NCBI GenBank assembly: GCA_016841605.1
Contig: JAENYV010000004.1
Span: forward strand, 186,001 to 250,000
DNA from: Dethiobacter alkaliphilus
GTDB taxonomy: Bacteria; Bacillota; Dethiobacteria; DTU022; UBA8154
Direction: 5' to 3'
Length of the DNA stretch: 64,000 nucleotides
A program made the position numbers and the translations under genes. Below are positions 43,229-52,599 of the stretch, piece by piece (position 1 is the first letter of the stretch; each line of letters begins with the position of its first letter). The notes below the pieces were generated by a model. It did not search any database and was not told the DNA's origin. It saw only the letters and a list, made by a program, of their open reading frames with translations.

Positions 43229-45331
43229 GTGAAAACTGGCATAGAAAGCCTTTTAAACCCGCATTCAGTGGTAGTGTTCGGTGTTTCCGAACTAGAGGGC
43301 AAGGCCGGCAACTCGGTCGTAAAACATCTTCTGGAAGGCAGCATTCGGGTTTACGGCATTAACCCCAAAGGAGGAACATTGTTCGGATTGCCCATTTATC
43401 GCCGTATTGAGGAGTTGCCGGAGGTGCCGGATTTGGCCGTAATTGCCCTGCCCGCGGAGCTGGCGCCGGATACTGTCCGCGCTTGTGCCGGACGGGGAAT
43501 AGGCGCAGTAATTGTCATTGCCGGCGGTTTCAGTGAAATCGGTGAAGCAGGGGAAAAATTGGAACTGGAACTAAAGGAGGCAATTACCGGGACACGAACT
43601 CGTATCCTTGGTCCTAATACATTAGGCTTACTTATCCCACGGCTTAAGCTGGACACTATTTTTCTTCCCTCCAGTCACCTCAGGCGGCCTTCTCCGGGAA
43701 ATATTGCCATTATCTCTCAGAGCGGCTCGGGGGTAATGGGTGCACTGGATATTGGGGCTTTCTATGGAGTAGGACTTGGCGCTTTCGTCGGATTGGGTAA
43801 CAGGATTGACATCGACGAAAACGAGCTAATAGAGTATTTCGGAGATGATCCCCACACCTCAGCCATCGGTATGTATCTGGAGAGCTTTGTCGATGCGCAA
43901 AGATTTGTCGATGCCTGTGGTAGGGTAAGTTCTCGCAAACCGCTGGTGCTTGTCAAGGCAGGACGCTCTTCAGCCGGTGCCCGAGCCGTAGCACTGCACA
44001 CAGGGTCCCTCGCAGGATCGGATCGGGTTACCGGCGGTGTGCTCAGCCAGTTAGGCATTTTCAGGGCCTATGACGACGAGGAATTATTGGACGCGGTCCG
44101 TGTCCTCGCCCACGGAAAGCCGCTTGCCGGCCGACGGGCAGTAATTTTGACCGGGGGCGGCGGAATGGGAGTTATTACCGCGGACTATGTGGAGGCACAG
44201 GAAAAGGGCATTGCCGCCTCCCTGGCCACACTGGATCCAAACACAGAGGCCAGGCTGGCCAGGATAGCCCTTCCTTACGCTTCGGTTCGCAATCCCATTG
44301 ACCTGACCCCCGTTGCCGGCAATGATATGTATGAGGCAGCACTGGAGATTCTCCAGGACGATCCGGGGGTTGACGTTATTATCGTCTGCCTTATGTATCA
44401 CAATGCGAAGAAAGGCGACAAGTTCACAGAGAGGCTTTGTCACTGGGGTAAACAAGGGAAAAAGCCGCTTATTGCTGCGGCCATCGGTTCCGAGACTACC
44501 ATCCGGGCCATTCGGCAGATGGAAGCTGCCGGAGTGCTCGCCCTTCCGTCCTTCCGTCGAGCAGTAAAGGCCGTGGACCTCCTCGCCCAACGAGCTGAGT
44601 TTCTTCGTCGAGAAAATTCGCCCGGGCAGAGTGTTTCGATGGTTTCGGTACCGGGCAAAGTTGACACGGAGCAGGCGTTTGTGCCCAAGCCCGGTATACC
44701 ACTGGCTGAAGACGAGGTTAAGGCTGTGCTCCGCAAGCGCGGCATATGTACCCCGGATTCAATCGTGTTGCCTGGGGGAGAATTGCCCGCGGAGATACCC
44801 TTTCCGTTTCCCCATGTGATAAAGATAAGATCGAGTGACGTTCTCCACAAAACAGAACTGAAGGGGGTGGTACTTAATATTAAGAATCCGGAGACTTTAG
44901 AGAAGACCGTCAAGGAGATGCGTTCACGTTTTCCCGGCCAGGACTTGCTCATGGAACGAATGGAGCCTTCGGGAGTGGAGATTATCGTGGGACTTATTGA
45001 GGACGCCACATTCGGGTTGTCAATTATGTGCGGAATAGGGGGTATCCTGGCCGAACTATACCGGGACGTAACCTTCCGACGGGTACCCATCAATAGTCTT
45101 GATGCCGATAACATGCTGCGCGATTTAAAAGCACACGCTCTTTTTGAGGGATTCAGAGGGATAAGGGTGAGTCGCGAGGCAGTGATCGATTTACTTCTCA
45201 AAGTTTCCAGCCTAGGCCTTGACCTCCGTGGAAATATAGACCAGATGGATCTCAATCCGGTTATTGTGCGCGAGGATAAGGCCATAGTTGTTGATGCGAA
45301 GTTGATCTGGAAGGCCGAAATAACGGCGTAA
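43229..45331 (+). CDS. Acyl/acetyl-CoA synthetase, ADP-forming, fused alpha-beta
   Basis: 700-residue fusion: CoA-binding Rossmann domain (about 1-130), ligase-CoA domains with the phosphorylated His257 (ALHTGSLAG), and a C-terminal ATP-grasp domain (about 475-700, with KIRSSDVLHKTELKGV). It turns acyl-CoA + ADP + phosphate into acid + ATP, conserving the energy of the thiolase product, or works in reverse. GTG start with AAAGGAG about 9 bases upstream. Present only in module 2. GC content is higher than in its neighbours, suggesting a different origin. Confidence 0.9.
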   Translation: MKTGIESLLNPHSVVVFGVSELEGKAGNSVVKHLLEGSIRVYGINPKGGTLFGLPIYRRIEELPEVPDLAVIALPAELAPDTVRACAGRGIGAVIVIAGGFSEIGEAGEKLELELKEAITGTRTRILGPNTLGLLIPRLKLDTIFLPSSHLRRPSPGNIAIISQSGSGVMGALDIGAFYGVGLGAFVGLGNRIDIDENELIEYFGDDPHTSAIGMYLESFVDAQRFVDACGRVSSRKPLVLVKAGRSSAGARAVALHTGSLAGSDRVTGGVLSQLGIFRAYDDEELLDAVRVLAHGKPLAGRRAVILTGGGGMGVITADYVEAQEKGIAASLATLDPNTEARLARIALPYASVRNPIDLTPVAGNDMYEAALEILQDDPGVDVIIVCLMYHNAKKGDKFTERLCHWGKQGKKPLIAAAIGSETTIRAIRQMEAAGVLALPSFRRAVKAVDLLAQRAEFLRRENSPGQSVSMVSVPGKVDTEQAFVPKPGIPLAEDEVKAVLRKRGICTPDSIVLPGGELPAEIPFPFPHVIKIRSSDVLHKTELKGVVLNIKNPETLEKTVKEMRSRFPGQDLLMERMEPSGVEIIVGLIEDATFGLSIMCGIGGILAELYRDVTFRRVPINSLDADNMLRDLKAHALFEGFRGIRVSREAVIDLLLKVSSLGLDLRGNIDQMDLNPVIVREDKAIVVDAKLIWKAEITA

Positions 45332-45396
45332 GCAGTAGCGCCCCGGACAAAAAGGCAAGCTTAACTAAAATTCCGCAGGATACTGGAGGAATTAAA

Positions 45397-46782
45397 TTGA
45401 GCGCTTATCTTGAAAAAATGTCGGAGAATATTTTAAGCACTGTTTTTGAAAACTTTGATCAAGAAAAACTGGAAAATGCAAAATATCGTCTTATCGATGT
45501 TTTAGGTTGTGTGATAAGTGGTGCAAACGCTGCCGGCAATTTAGCTCTAGTTGATCTGGTTAAGGCCTGGGGAGGCCGGGAAGAAGCAACAATTTTCGTT
45601 CATGGCGGCAAAGTGCCGGCACATAATGCTGCGCTGGTAAACAGTGTTATGGCCAGATCTTACGATTTTGAAGCAACCCAGGCGCGTGTTGATGGTGTTA
45701 ATATCGCCTCCCATATTAGCGGGACAACGGTAACGACAGCTTTAACCCTGGGGGAAACTGTAGAGACAAACGGAAAAGAATTAATTACGGCTTTACTGGT
45801 CGGCGATGATATGGCCTGCAGAGTACTGGCTGCTTCCGGTTTTGGATTTACTTTGGGATGGGATAACGTGGGAACAGTAAATGCACTGGCCGCGACAGCA
45901 ATCGCGGGACGGTTGTTGGGATTGACACAAAACCAACTGCAGAATGCTTTTGGCATTGTTTTAAATCAATTAGCCGGCAGTTTTTCGACAATATGGGATG
46001 GAGCCGGCGCTTTTAAACTCGTGCAGGGTCTCTCAGCCAGAAACGGTATTTTTTCAGCGGAGTTGGCCAAAGTCGGTTGGACCGGCCCCAAAGATGCTCT
46101 GCTCGGTAAATTCGGCTATTTTAATCTTTATACTGAAGGATGCAGTAATCCTGATATTCTCATAAAGGATCTGGGTAAAAGTTATCATACGGAAGTTACT
46201 TATAAACCATATCCCGGCTGTCGTGCCAATCATACTGCTGTGGATTGTGCCCTTAATTTCGTGGCAAAATACGATTTACAAATTGATGAAATAGAGCAGA
46301 TAACACTTCAAGTCCCTGCCGCGGTCCGCGAAATGTTTGTGGGGCAACCTTTTATCATTCGTGATGTTCCCCAAATAGATGCAGGTTTTAGCCTTCGCTA
46401 TTGTGTGGCAAATATCTTATTAAGAAAAAAAATAACTTTGGAACACTTCCAAGATGCTTTAATCAGAGATCCTCACATTAAAATTATTACTGATAAAATC
46501 GCCATTGAAGAATTAGATAATTTGGAAATTCAAACAAGGAAAGCCCTTTTAAAAGTAAAGATGAAGGATGGAAAAGAGTACTATGCGGATGCAGCCTTTC
46601 CTAAAGGCGATCCGGTGTTAAATCCTCTTTCCAAAGAGGAAGTAAAAGAAAAGTTTATGAACAATATAGCTTTTTCCCGAACAATAAATAAAGGGAATGC
46701 GGAAAAGATCCTAAATATTATTGAGAACCTTGAAAAAGCTGTTAACCTGGGTGAGTTAATAGGGCTGATGAAAATATCATAA
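45397..46782 (+). CDS. MmgE/PrpD-family protein (module 2)
   Basis: 461 residues from a TTG start 6 bases after TGGAGGA. Conserved MARSYDFE, HISGTTVTTAL and YPGCRANHTAVDCAL segments match the 16101 protein along the full length. The family includes 2-methylcitrate dehydratase and cis-aconitate decarboxylase. Because both modules end their catabolic operon with this gene, it should carry out one pathway step, perhaps on a branched dicarboxylate; the reaction is not known. Confidence 0.86.
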   Translation: MSAYLEKMSENILSTVFENFDQEKLENAKYRLIDVLGCVISGANAAGNLALVDLVKAWGGREEATIFVHGGKVPAHNAALVNSVMARSYDFEATQARVDGVNIASHISGTTVTTALTLGETVETNGKELITALLVGDDMACRVLAASGFGFTLGWDNVGTVNALAATAIAGRLLGLTQNQLQNAFGIVLNQLAGSFSTIWDGAGAFKLVQGLSARNGIFSAELAKVGWTGPKDALLGKFGYFNLYTEGCSNPDILIKDLGKSYHTEVTYKPYPGCRANHTAVDCALNFVAKYDLQIDEIEQITLQVPAAVREMFVGQPFIIRDVPQIDAGFSLRYCVANILLRKKITLEHFQDALIRDPHIKIITDKIAIEELDNLEIQTRKALLKVKMKDGKEYYADAAFPKGDPVLNPLSKEEVKEKFMNNIAFSRTINKGNAEKILNIIENLEKAVNLGELIGLMKIS

Positions 46783-46950
46783 ACGACATTGATACATTTA
46801 TTCTTAGGGATTAATTATCCTTAAATGTCATAACCTTTAGAAAATAAATTCTAACAGGAAAAATTTCGTTAGTTGGTTGAGGAAATTTAGAAGATTCAAA
46901 CAAAACAAATGTGGTGTATTTCCTTTAAAAGAATAAAGGAGGTTTGAAAA

Positions 46951-48303
46951 ATGAATATTAACACCGGTACCGCCATAAATCCAAGCATATCAAGCCGATT
47001 GGAGCGCCTGCCACATAAATCATACTTGATCAATATAAATATAGTATTGTTAACATCTGTCCTTGCTGCAACCTTTATCAATAATGGATTCCAATACATT
47101 ATGCCGGGTTTGCAGGCTTATTTGGATATTCCCCCTGAAGTTTTAGGAACCCTGGCGTCACTAGCCTTTCTTGGCATGTTCTTTGGTGCCATGATAGGCG
47201 GACAATTGGCAGATAGAATTGGCAGGAAGCCGGTTATCATAGGATCTATGATTATCTGGGGAATTGCCGGTCTCATACTGCCGTATTCCAGTTCTGTATT
47301 GCAGGTTCAAGTGTGTCGTTTTTGTATTGGGTTTGGGTTAGGGGCGCATCTTCCGACGGCTGCTGTTTTGCTGAGTGAAATGGTCCCTTCGCGTTTACGC
47401 GGCAAGTACCTTGTAGGCAATATAGCAACTATGGCATTTGGAATGTCTTTGGTGGGATTTGCGACTTATTTTTTATTGCCTAAGTGGGGCTGGCAGGGTG
47501 CTGCCACATTAGATGCACTTTGTGCATTATGGGTTATTATCATCTGGAAAATATTGCCTGAATCTGCTCTCTGGTTGAATGCTGTAGGCAGGCATGCAGA
47601 AGCTGAAAAGATAATGGGAAAAATTGAGAACACCATACAAGAACGCACCGGGCAACTGTTGCCACAACCTGTAGAGGTTAATCCCGTTGGCGTTTCTGCC
47701 GAAAAGAGCGAAGAGAGCAAATCACTTTGGACTAAAGCTTACATGGGACTTGTGCTTTTGATGACAGTATACATGCTTTGCCAAATGATGGGTAATTATG
47801 GTATTAATATGTGGTTAAGTTCCATGCTAGTTGCGAAGGGCTTCGCTTTGAAAAAATCCGTACTCTATGTTGCCTTTCTTTCTCTTGGCGGTTTGCCGGC
47901 TTTATTCCTGGTGGGTTACCTGGTTGACAAGATTGGTAGGAGATTGGCTCTTGCAGTAATGGCTTTGTTGACTGCTATCTTTGCCTTTTTCTATGGCCAG
48001 GCAGCAACTTATGTCATGATTATTTTTACCGGTGCGCTTTATCAATTTATGCAGACCGGCTATAACATGTCCTCTATGGTGTTTACAACAGAAGTGTGGC
48101 CGACGAGCGTGAGGGGCATGGGTAAAGGATACGCCCAGGCGTGTGGCCGAATAGGAGCCTTTTTAGGACCTTTGGTTGCAGGATTTATCATGGCTTCCCA
48201 GTCCGGCCCTAATGGTGTAATACTCTTTGCTGTTATCGTTAATATTACTGCTGCAGTTATAGTCTATTTCTTTGCACCTGAGACAAAGGGTAAAGTATTC
48301 TAG
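46951..48303 (+). CDS. MFS transporter, organic/aromatic acid symporter type
   Basis: 450-residue major facilitator protein with twelve predicted helices. The loop 2-3 signature is GGQLADRIGRK (about 83-93), repeated in the second half as VGYLVDKIGRR. Overall pattern fits the aromatic acid:H+ symporter or related metabolite:H+ families. ATG follows AAAGGAGG; a strong terminator follows at 48361. It ends module 2 and gives a second, proton-driven uptake route next to the TRAP system, or an export route for an end product. Confidence 0.85.
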   Translation: MNINTGTAINPSISSRLERLPHKSYLININIVLLTSVLAATFINNGFQYIMPGLQAYLDIPPEVLGTLASLAFLGMFFGAMIGGQLADRIGRKPVIIGSMIIWGIAGLILPYSSSVLQVQVCRFCIGFGLGAHLPTAAVLLSEMVPSRLRGKYLVGNIATMAFGMSLVGFATYFLLPKWGWQGAATLDALCALWVIIIWKILPESALWLNAVGRHAEAEKIMGKIENTIQERTGQLLPQPVEVNPVGVSAEKSEESKSLWTKAYMGLVLLMTVYMLCQMMGNYGINMWLSSMLVAKGFALKKSVLYVAFLSLGGLPALFLVGYLVDKIGRRLALAVMALLTAIFAFFYGQAATYVMIIFTGALYQFMQTGYNMSSMVFTTEVWPTSVRGMGKGYAQACGRIGAFLGPLVAGFIMASQSGPNGVILFAVIVNITAAVIVYFFAPETKGKVF

Positions 48304-48360
48304 ATAATGTAAACTTTGCAGGGTATTTACATCAATATTTGTTCTGCGCTTAAGCTTATG

Positions 48361-48406
48361 AAAAAAGAATCCTGATGGTCTTGTATGACATCAGGATTCT
48401 TTTTTC
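48361..48406 (+). terminator. Rho-independent terminator after the MFS gene
   Basis: AAAAAAGAATCCTGATG pairs with CATCAGGATTCTTTTTT around an 11-base loop. This marks the end of module 2. Confidence 0.9.
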
Positions 48407-48515
48407 CGGATTGAAACTCTCGCTAAGAGGCCGAATAGTCTTTTTTAACCATGAAACTGATTCGACAAAACCTCGTCTTAGTATTGGAGGAAGAGAGTGG
48501 AGGGGGAGAGAGAAA

Positions 48516-49202
48516 ATGAATCAGAAGATTGCGGTATTTATTGTCGGTGCTATCGTTTTGTTGCTCGTCTTTACCGCTTTGGCGTTTCATTGCCGACAGC
48601 CAGAGAAATTTACAGATATTTATAATGTAGAGTCTTCTAAGGTAAAAACCCTCCTTATTCGTGATGGCAACACAGGAGAAGCGGCTTCCACAAGTGAGAG
48701 TGAAAAAATAACCGCTTTTTTAAAACTGATGGATAAATCATCCTTTCGCAAACAAAAAAATCCGCAAACCATGGGGTGGAGTTATTATGTGGATCTGTAT
48801 GAAAACGAAGAAAAATATGTAAGGATAACATTTGGCGAAGGGGTAAGAGTTGAGGAGATTATTACCAGTGGGGGATATTACCGCGTTAATACTACTTCTT
48901 ACTACAGTATTAGTGAAGATCTTACCGGGATGATAGAAAATTTTTACGGCTTACTGGCTGAAGAAGTGACCCGCACGGATAGTGGGAACTTCGCCGGTCA
49001 AATAGATGAGGATACAATACAGATTCGTATTAGCGGCGTACCCGATGGATACCCTCCGAGACTTTTTCAACTGTCGGAAAACTTACTGAAGAATTTTAAC
49101 GAATTTAACCTGGAACAGGAAGATGAGATACTGTTCCAATATAGAGATAATCCCGGCGAAAAACCGGTTATTATTCATATAGAAAAATTAATCAATAATT
49201 AG
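48516..49202 (+). CDS. Membrane-anchored hypothetical protein
   Basis: 228 residues starting at ATG 48516 after AGGGGGAG; longer in-frame starts upstream run through the terminator and are rejected. One N-terminal hydrophobic segment (VFIVGAIVLLLVFTALAF) is an anchor or signal peptide, and the rest is extracellular and acidic. The middle resembles small Bacillota domains with a conserved tryptophan/tyrosine core (GWSYYVDLY), but I cannot name the family with confidence. Stands alone, convergent with the TRAP operon. Confidence 0.65.
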   Translation: MNQKIAVFIVGAIVLLLVFTALAFHCRQPEKFTDIYNVESSKVKTLLIRDGNTGEAASTSESEKITAFLKLMDKSSFRKQKNPQTMGWSYYVDLYENEEKYVRITFGEGVRVEEIITSGGYYRVNTTSYYSISEDLTGMIENFYGLLAEEVTRTDSGNFAGQIDEDTIQIRISGVPDGYPPRLFQLSENLLKNFNEFNLEQEDEILFQYRDNPGEKPVIIHIEKLINN

Positions 49203-49274
49203 GTGTTCAACCCAGGATCGTACTGGAAATGGAAAAACTGTTATCTGGAGCGATCTGCAAAAAGTGCAGTTTTG

Positions 49275-50585
49275 TTAATACGATAATAAGCCGGGTAAAA
49301 AAGTGGCGAGGGGTGCAAAGACGATTAATAGGGCTATGCAGAGCACCAATGCTCCCAGAAAAGGCCAGATACCCTTAAATATTGTCTCAAGAGGTACATC
49401 CGGGACTATTCCTTTAATAATATAAACATTCATCCCCACAGGTGGTGTTATAACGCCCATGGCTACCACCATGACAATAATTACCCCGAACCAGATAGGA
49501 TCATAACCGAGGACATTTACAGCGACAGGGTAAAAAATAGGTATGGTTAAGAGGACGAGTGCCAAAGCATCGATAAAAAATCCCAGGATAAGGTAGACGG
49601 CCAAAATGATGGTCATAACGGCATAAGGAGGCAACGGCAGGTTTCCGGCCCAACTGGCCAATTCAAAAGGAATGCGGCTTACAGCCATTAATCTTCCGAA
49701 TATGACAGCCCCTGCCACAAGCAGCATAATCATTGCTGTTGTTCTTGTTGATTCCGTTAATGCTTTCTTTAATCCTTCCAGAGTTAGTTTTTTTTCGATC
49801 AACGATAGAACTAGAATGCCAAAAGCACCAACCGCCCCTGCTTCTGTCGGTGTAAACCATCCTTTAAAAAGCCCGCCCAGCGATAAGGCAAATATTAATA
49901 ATACTTCCCAGATTCCTCCATTCAGAGAACTGAACCTTTCTTGCCAGGAAAATTTCGGACCCGGGGGGGCAAGGGCGGGATTTTTCTTAGCCAGGATATA
50001 TACTGTAGCCATATATAAAAACATCAGCAGCAGCCCTGGAATAATTCCGGCCAGGAACAGGCTGCCCACAGACTGCTCTGTTGCGATGCCGTAGACAATA
50101 AAAATAACGCTTGGCGGGATGAGGACACCTAGTGCCCCCCCCGCTGCAACACTTGCAGTGGATAAGCTGTCATCGTACTGATATTTTTTCATTTCAGGCA
50201 TGGCAATAGCGCCGACAGTAGCAGCTGTTGCCGTATTGGAGCCGCATACGGCACCAAATATACCGCAAGTTACCTGAGTAGCGATGGATAGTCCGCCGGG
50301 CAAATGGCCGATTAATTTATAAGCAAAGTTGAAAAGCCGCGAACCTATGCCTGAATAATAAGCAATAAAACCCATGAAAACAAACATGGGGATCACGCTT
50401 AAAGTATACGAGGAAAAAGTGGAGTATATATCTTTCGATACAACTCGAAAAGCTGCTTCAGGTGTAACAATATAACTAAATCCCAGAAATCCCGCAACAG
50501 CCATCGCGAACGCTATCGGCATTTTAAGGCCCAGTAATATGAAAAAAAGTATAATTGCCAGTGAACCTGCAGTTATCTCATTCAT
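49275..50585 (-). CDS. dctM: TRAP transporter large permease, DctM
   Basis: 436-residue DctM with about twelve helices. Signature segments: GSNTATAATVGAIAMPEM, ALGVLIPPSVIFIVYG, TPTEAGAVGAFG and TPPVGMNVYIIKG. Separate from DctQ, unlike the fused permeases elsewhere in the window. Its start overlaps the end of the dctQ gene by 8 bases. Last gene of the T-box-controlled minus-strand operon. Substrate inferred to relate to tyrosine only from the leader. Confidence 0.93.
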   Translation of the reverse strand: MNEITAGSLAIILFFILLGLKMPIAFAMAVAGFLGFSYIVTPEAAFRVVSKDIYSTFSSYTLSVIPMFVFMGFIAYYSGIGSRLFNFAYKLIGHLPGGLSIATQVTCGIFGAVCGSNTATAATVGAIAMPEMKKYQYDDSLSTASVAAGGALGVLIPPSVIFIVYGIATEQSVGSLFLAGIIPGLLLMFLYMATVYILAKKNPALAPPGPKFSWQERFSSLNGGIWEVLLIFALSLGGLFKGWFTPTEAGAVGAFGILVLSLIEKKLTLEGLKKALTESTRTTAMIMLLVAGAVIFGRLMAVSRIPFELASWAGNLPLPPYAVMTIILAVYLILGFFIDALALVLLTIPIFYPVAVNVLGYDPIWFGVIIVMVVAMGVITPPVGMNVYIIKGIVPDVPLETIFKGIWPFLGALVLCIALLIVFAPLATFLPGLLSY

Positions 50586-51069
50586 TTGTTTTCACCTTTA
50601 GAGTTAATTTAATCATTCTGACTAATATTACCGCGCATAAGACTGCCAAACCCAAAGCTGCCACATAGATAAACGGATAAAAAGGAGTTTTGGTAGTGGG
50701 GGATACGATACCCGTCGATATCATACTCCTTGCGTAATTAGTAACGTGGAGCGAAGAAAGTGCTAAGAAAATTGCGGATAACAGATGTATAAAAAGATCT
50801 ACCGGTATTTTTACTTTTTCGGGAAATTTGTCCATAATAAAGCCTACAGCGATATGACTATTTTGGAAGGCGCAATGGGCTATGGCCAGGCCGATAATTA
50901 TTACTGTTATAAAACCCACATATTCATAGGTGCCGAGGATGGGGCTTCCCACGGTTACCCGTAGTATAATGTTAAATACGACCAAAAGCATGACAGCGAT
51001 TATCGCCAGTCCGGCTATTTGATCCAGAAATTTTGTTGCTTGACCTAACAATTTTTCACATTTATCCAT
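50578..51069 (-). CDS. dctQ: TRAP transporter small permease, DctQ
   Basis: 163-residue four-helix membrane protein. ATG at 51069 follows AGGAGAG on the minus strand; a longer open frame upstream lies in repeat DNA and is not coding. Conserved elements include EYVGFITVIIIGLAIAHCA and NSHIAVGF, typical of DctQ. Works with DctM (49275) and the DctP protein (51372). Confidence 0.9.
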   Translation of the reverse strand: MDKCEKLLGQATKFLDQIAGLAIIAVMLLVVFNIILRVTVGSPILGTYEYVGFITVIIIGLAIAHCAFQNSHIAVGFIMDKFPEKVKIPVDLFIHLLSAIFLALSSLHVTNYARSMISTGIVSPTTKTPFYPFIYVAALGLAVLCAVILVRMIKLTLKVKTNE

Positions 51070-51111
51070 AACAGACTCTCCTTTCTTGCTTGAGTCGGAA
51101 AGATGGGGACG

Positions 51112-51355
51112 AAGCAGGGGGACGGTTCCATGCGTCTTCCCGAACGGTATTTTCAGGGTAGTTTTCCGGCCCGCCGGCCTTCCTGACTTCTGACCTCTGC
51201 ATTTGAGGTAAGGGGACACACCTCATTTTCTTTGAGGTAAGGGGACACACCTCTTGCAGAGGAATGTCCCCAATGGAATGTCCACAATGAAATGATCCCA
51301 ATGGGAATGTCCTTAATATCCTTAATGGAATGTTTCCCAATGGAATTCCCCTTAA
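51112..51355 (-). repeat. Repeat-rich spacer between dctP and dctQ
   Basis: Holds two copies of GAGGTAAGGGGACACACCTC-like palindromes (near 51205-51225 and 51234-51254), a degenerate series of AATGGAATGTCC units (51265-51350), and GGGGGACGGTTC (51117-51128), which matches the REP sequences flanking the transposase at 60582. Because it lies within an operon, it may form mRNA hairpins that set the dctP to dctQM ratio. Confidence 0.7.
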
Positions 51356-51371
51356 GTATTCATTAATTGCA

Positions 51372-52457
51372 CTATTCGTAAATCTCGTTATATTTATCTG
51401 AAAGTTCTTTTACAAGTTGCAGTGCTCCTGCACCATCAAGTCCTTTTGCTTCCATGTCTTTAATAAATTCGTCCTGGATAGGCTCGACTAGCTCTATCCA
51501 CTTTGTCTTTTCTTCGTCGGAGAGTTCAATTATTTCCTGGTTGGTTTCTGTAACGGCAAATTCAATAGCAGACTCATTTTGCATATCCCAAAGTCCGATA
51601 GCAACTTCATCAAAAAAGTTTTCAGTCGCCTCCGTAATAGCTTCTTGCAGGTGCGGCGGTATGGAATTCCAGACATCCAGATTAACTGTTACAAAAAATA
51701 ATGTGTTGTAAAGGAAAGGAGTCAGCGTGACATAATCTGTAACTTCTGCATGTCTCCAGCCCTCCAGAACTTCCAGAGGTGATAAATTCCCCTGAACTAC
51801 TCCTTTGGATAATGCCTCATATGCTTCAGACTGAGGCATCGCGACAGGAGTAGCCCCGAGTGCTTCCAGAGTTTTTGCCGATAGTCCTGTTGCCCTGATT
51901 TCAAGATCTTGTATATCTTCCAGAGTCTTTACGGGAACTTTGGTAAAGAGATCCCCCGGGCCTGTGGTCAGAACCATCAATAGTTTAGTGTCTTGCACTT
52001 CAACAGGATCCAATGCTTTGATACCTTCCCAGGCCACTTTGCTTGCCGTTTTTGAATTGTTATAAACAACACCGGGAAGTTCAAAAACTTCCAGCAACGG
52101 AAAGCGTCCTCTTGTATAAGAGAAACAGGATAAACCAATATCCGCTATTCCGGTTTGAACTCCATCATAAATTTCTGCCGCGGTTAATAATGTTTCACCG
52201 GGGTAGCTAGTTATCTTAACCTGACCGTCCGTAACTTCGTCAATTAAAGCGGCCCAACCCTGAACGAGTGTTGTTTCGGCAGGATGTGTCGCCGGGAAAA
52301 AATGGGCCAGACGAAGATTTAGTGATATTCTTTCGACATTCTCCCCTGCAGGTTCTGTGTTGCCGGTAGCCTCCGGTTGAGAGCAACCTGCGAGGGTAGT
52401 GACAAGTAACATCAATAGTACAGATATAAAAACTAGAAAATTTAAATGCTTCCTCAT
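51372..52457 (-). CDS. dctP: TRAP transporter substrate-binding protein, DctP family (T-box controlled)
   Basis: 361-residue lipoprotein; lipobox LAGC with Cys25, then a typical DctP body ending in GAGALQLVKELSDKY. ATG at 52457 is chosen since AGGAGGAAG lies just upstream; the in-frame ATG at 52490 is not preceded by a ribosome site. First gene after a tyrosine-type T-box leader (52601-53037), so expression should rise when tRNA-Tyr is uncharged. A 303-base repeat-rich spacer separates it from dctQ. Confidence 0.9.
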   Translation of the reverse strand: MRKHLNFLVFISVLLMLLVTTLAGCSQPEATGNTEPAGENVERISLNLRLAHFFPATHPAETTLVQGWAALIDEVTDGQVKITSYPGETLLTAAEIYDGVQTGIADIGLSCFSYTRGRFPLLEVFELPGVVYNNSKTASKVAWEGIKALDPVEVQDTKLLMVLTTGPGDLFTKVPVKTLEDIQDLEIRATGLSAKTLEALGATPVAMPQSEAYEALSKGVVQGNLSPLEVLEGWRHAEVTDYVTLTPFLYNTLFFVTVNLDVWNSIPPHLQEAITEATENFFDEVAIGLWDMQNESAIEFAVTETNQEIIELSDEEKTKWIELVEPIQDEFIKDMEAKGLDGAGALQLVKELSDKYNEIYE

Positions 52458-52599
52458 TATTTCTCTTCCTCCTCTTACTAACTCTTTCATTCCGTCCGAA
52501 AATTAAAATGCATCTTCTTTACCTGCCGGGTTGCTTTTCACCTCCCGAAGCAATTTTTCGTTTACCCCATTTTTGTTTTCGCTGAAAACAGATTTATAT

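Noticed and set aside
51205-51350. CRISPR array
   Set aside because: The repeats are palindromic and irregular, with no evenly spaced unique spacers and no cas genes.
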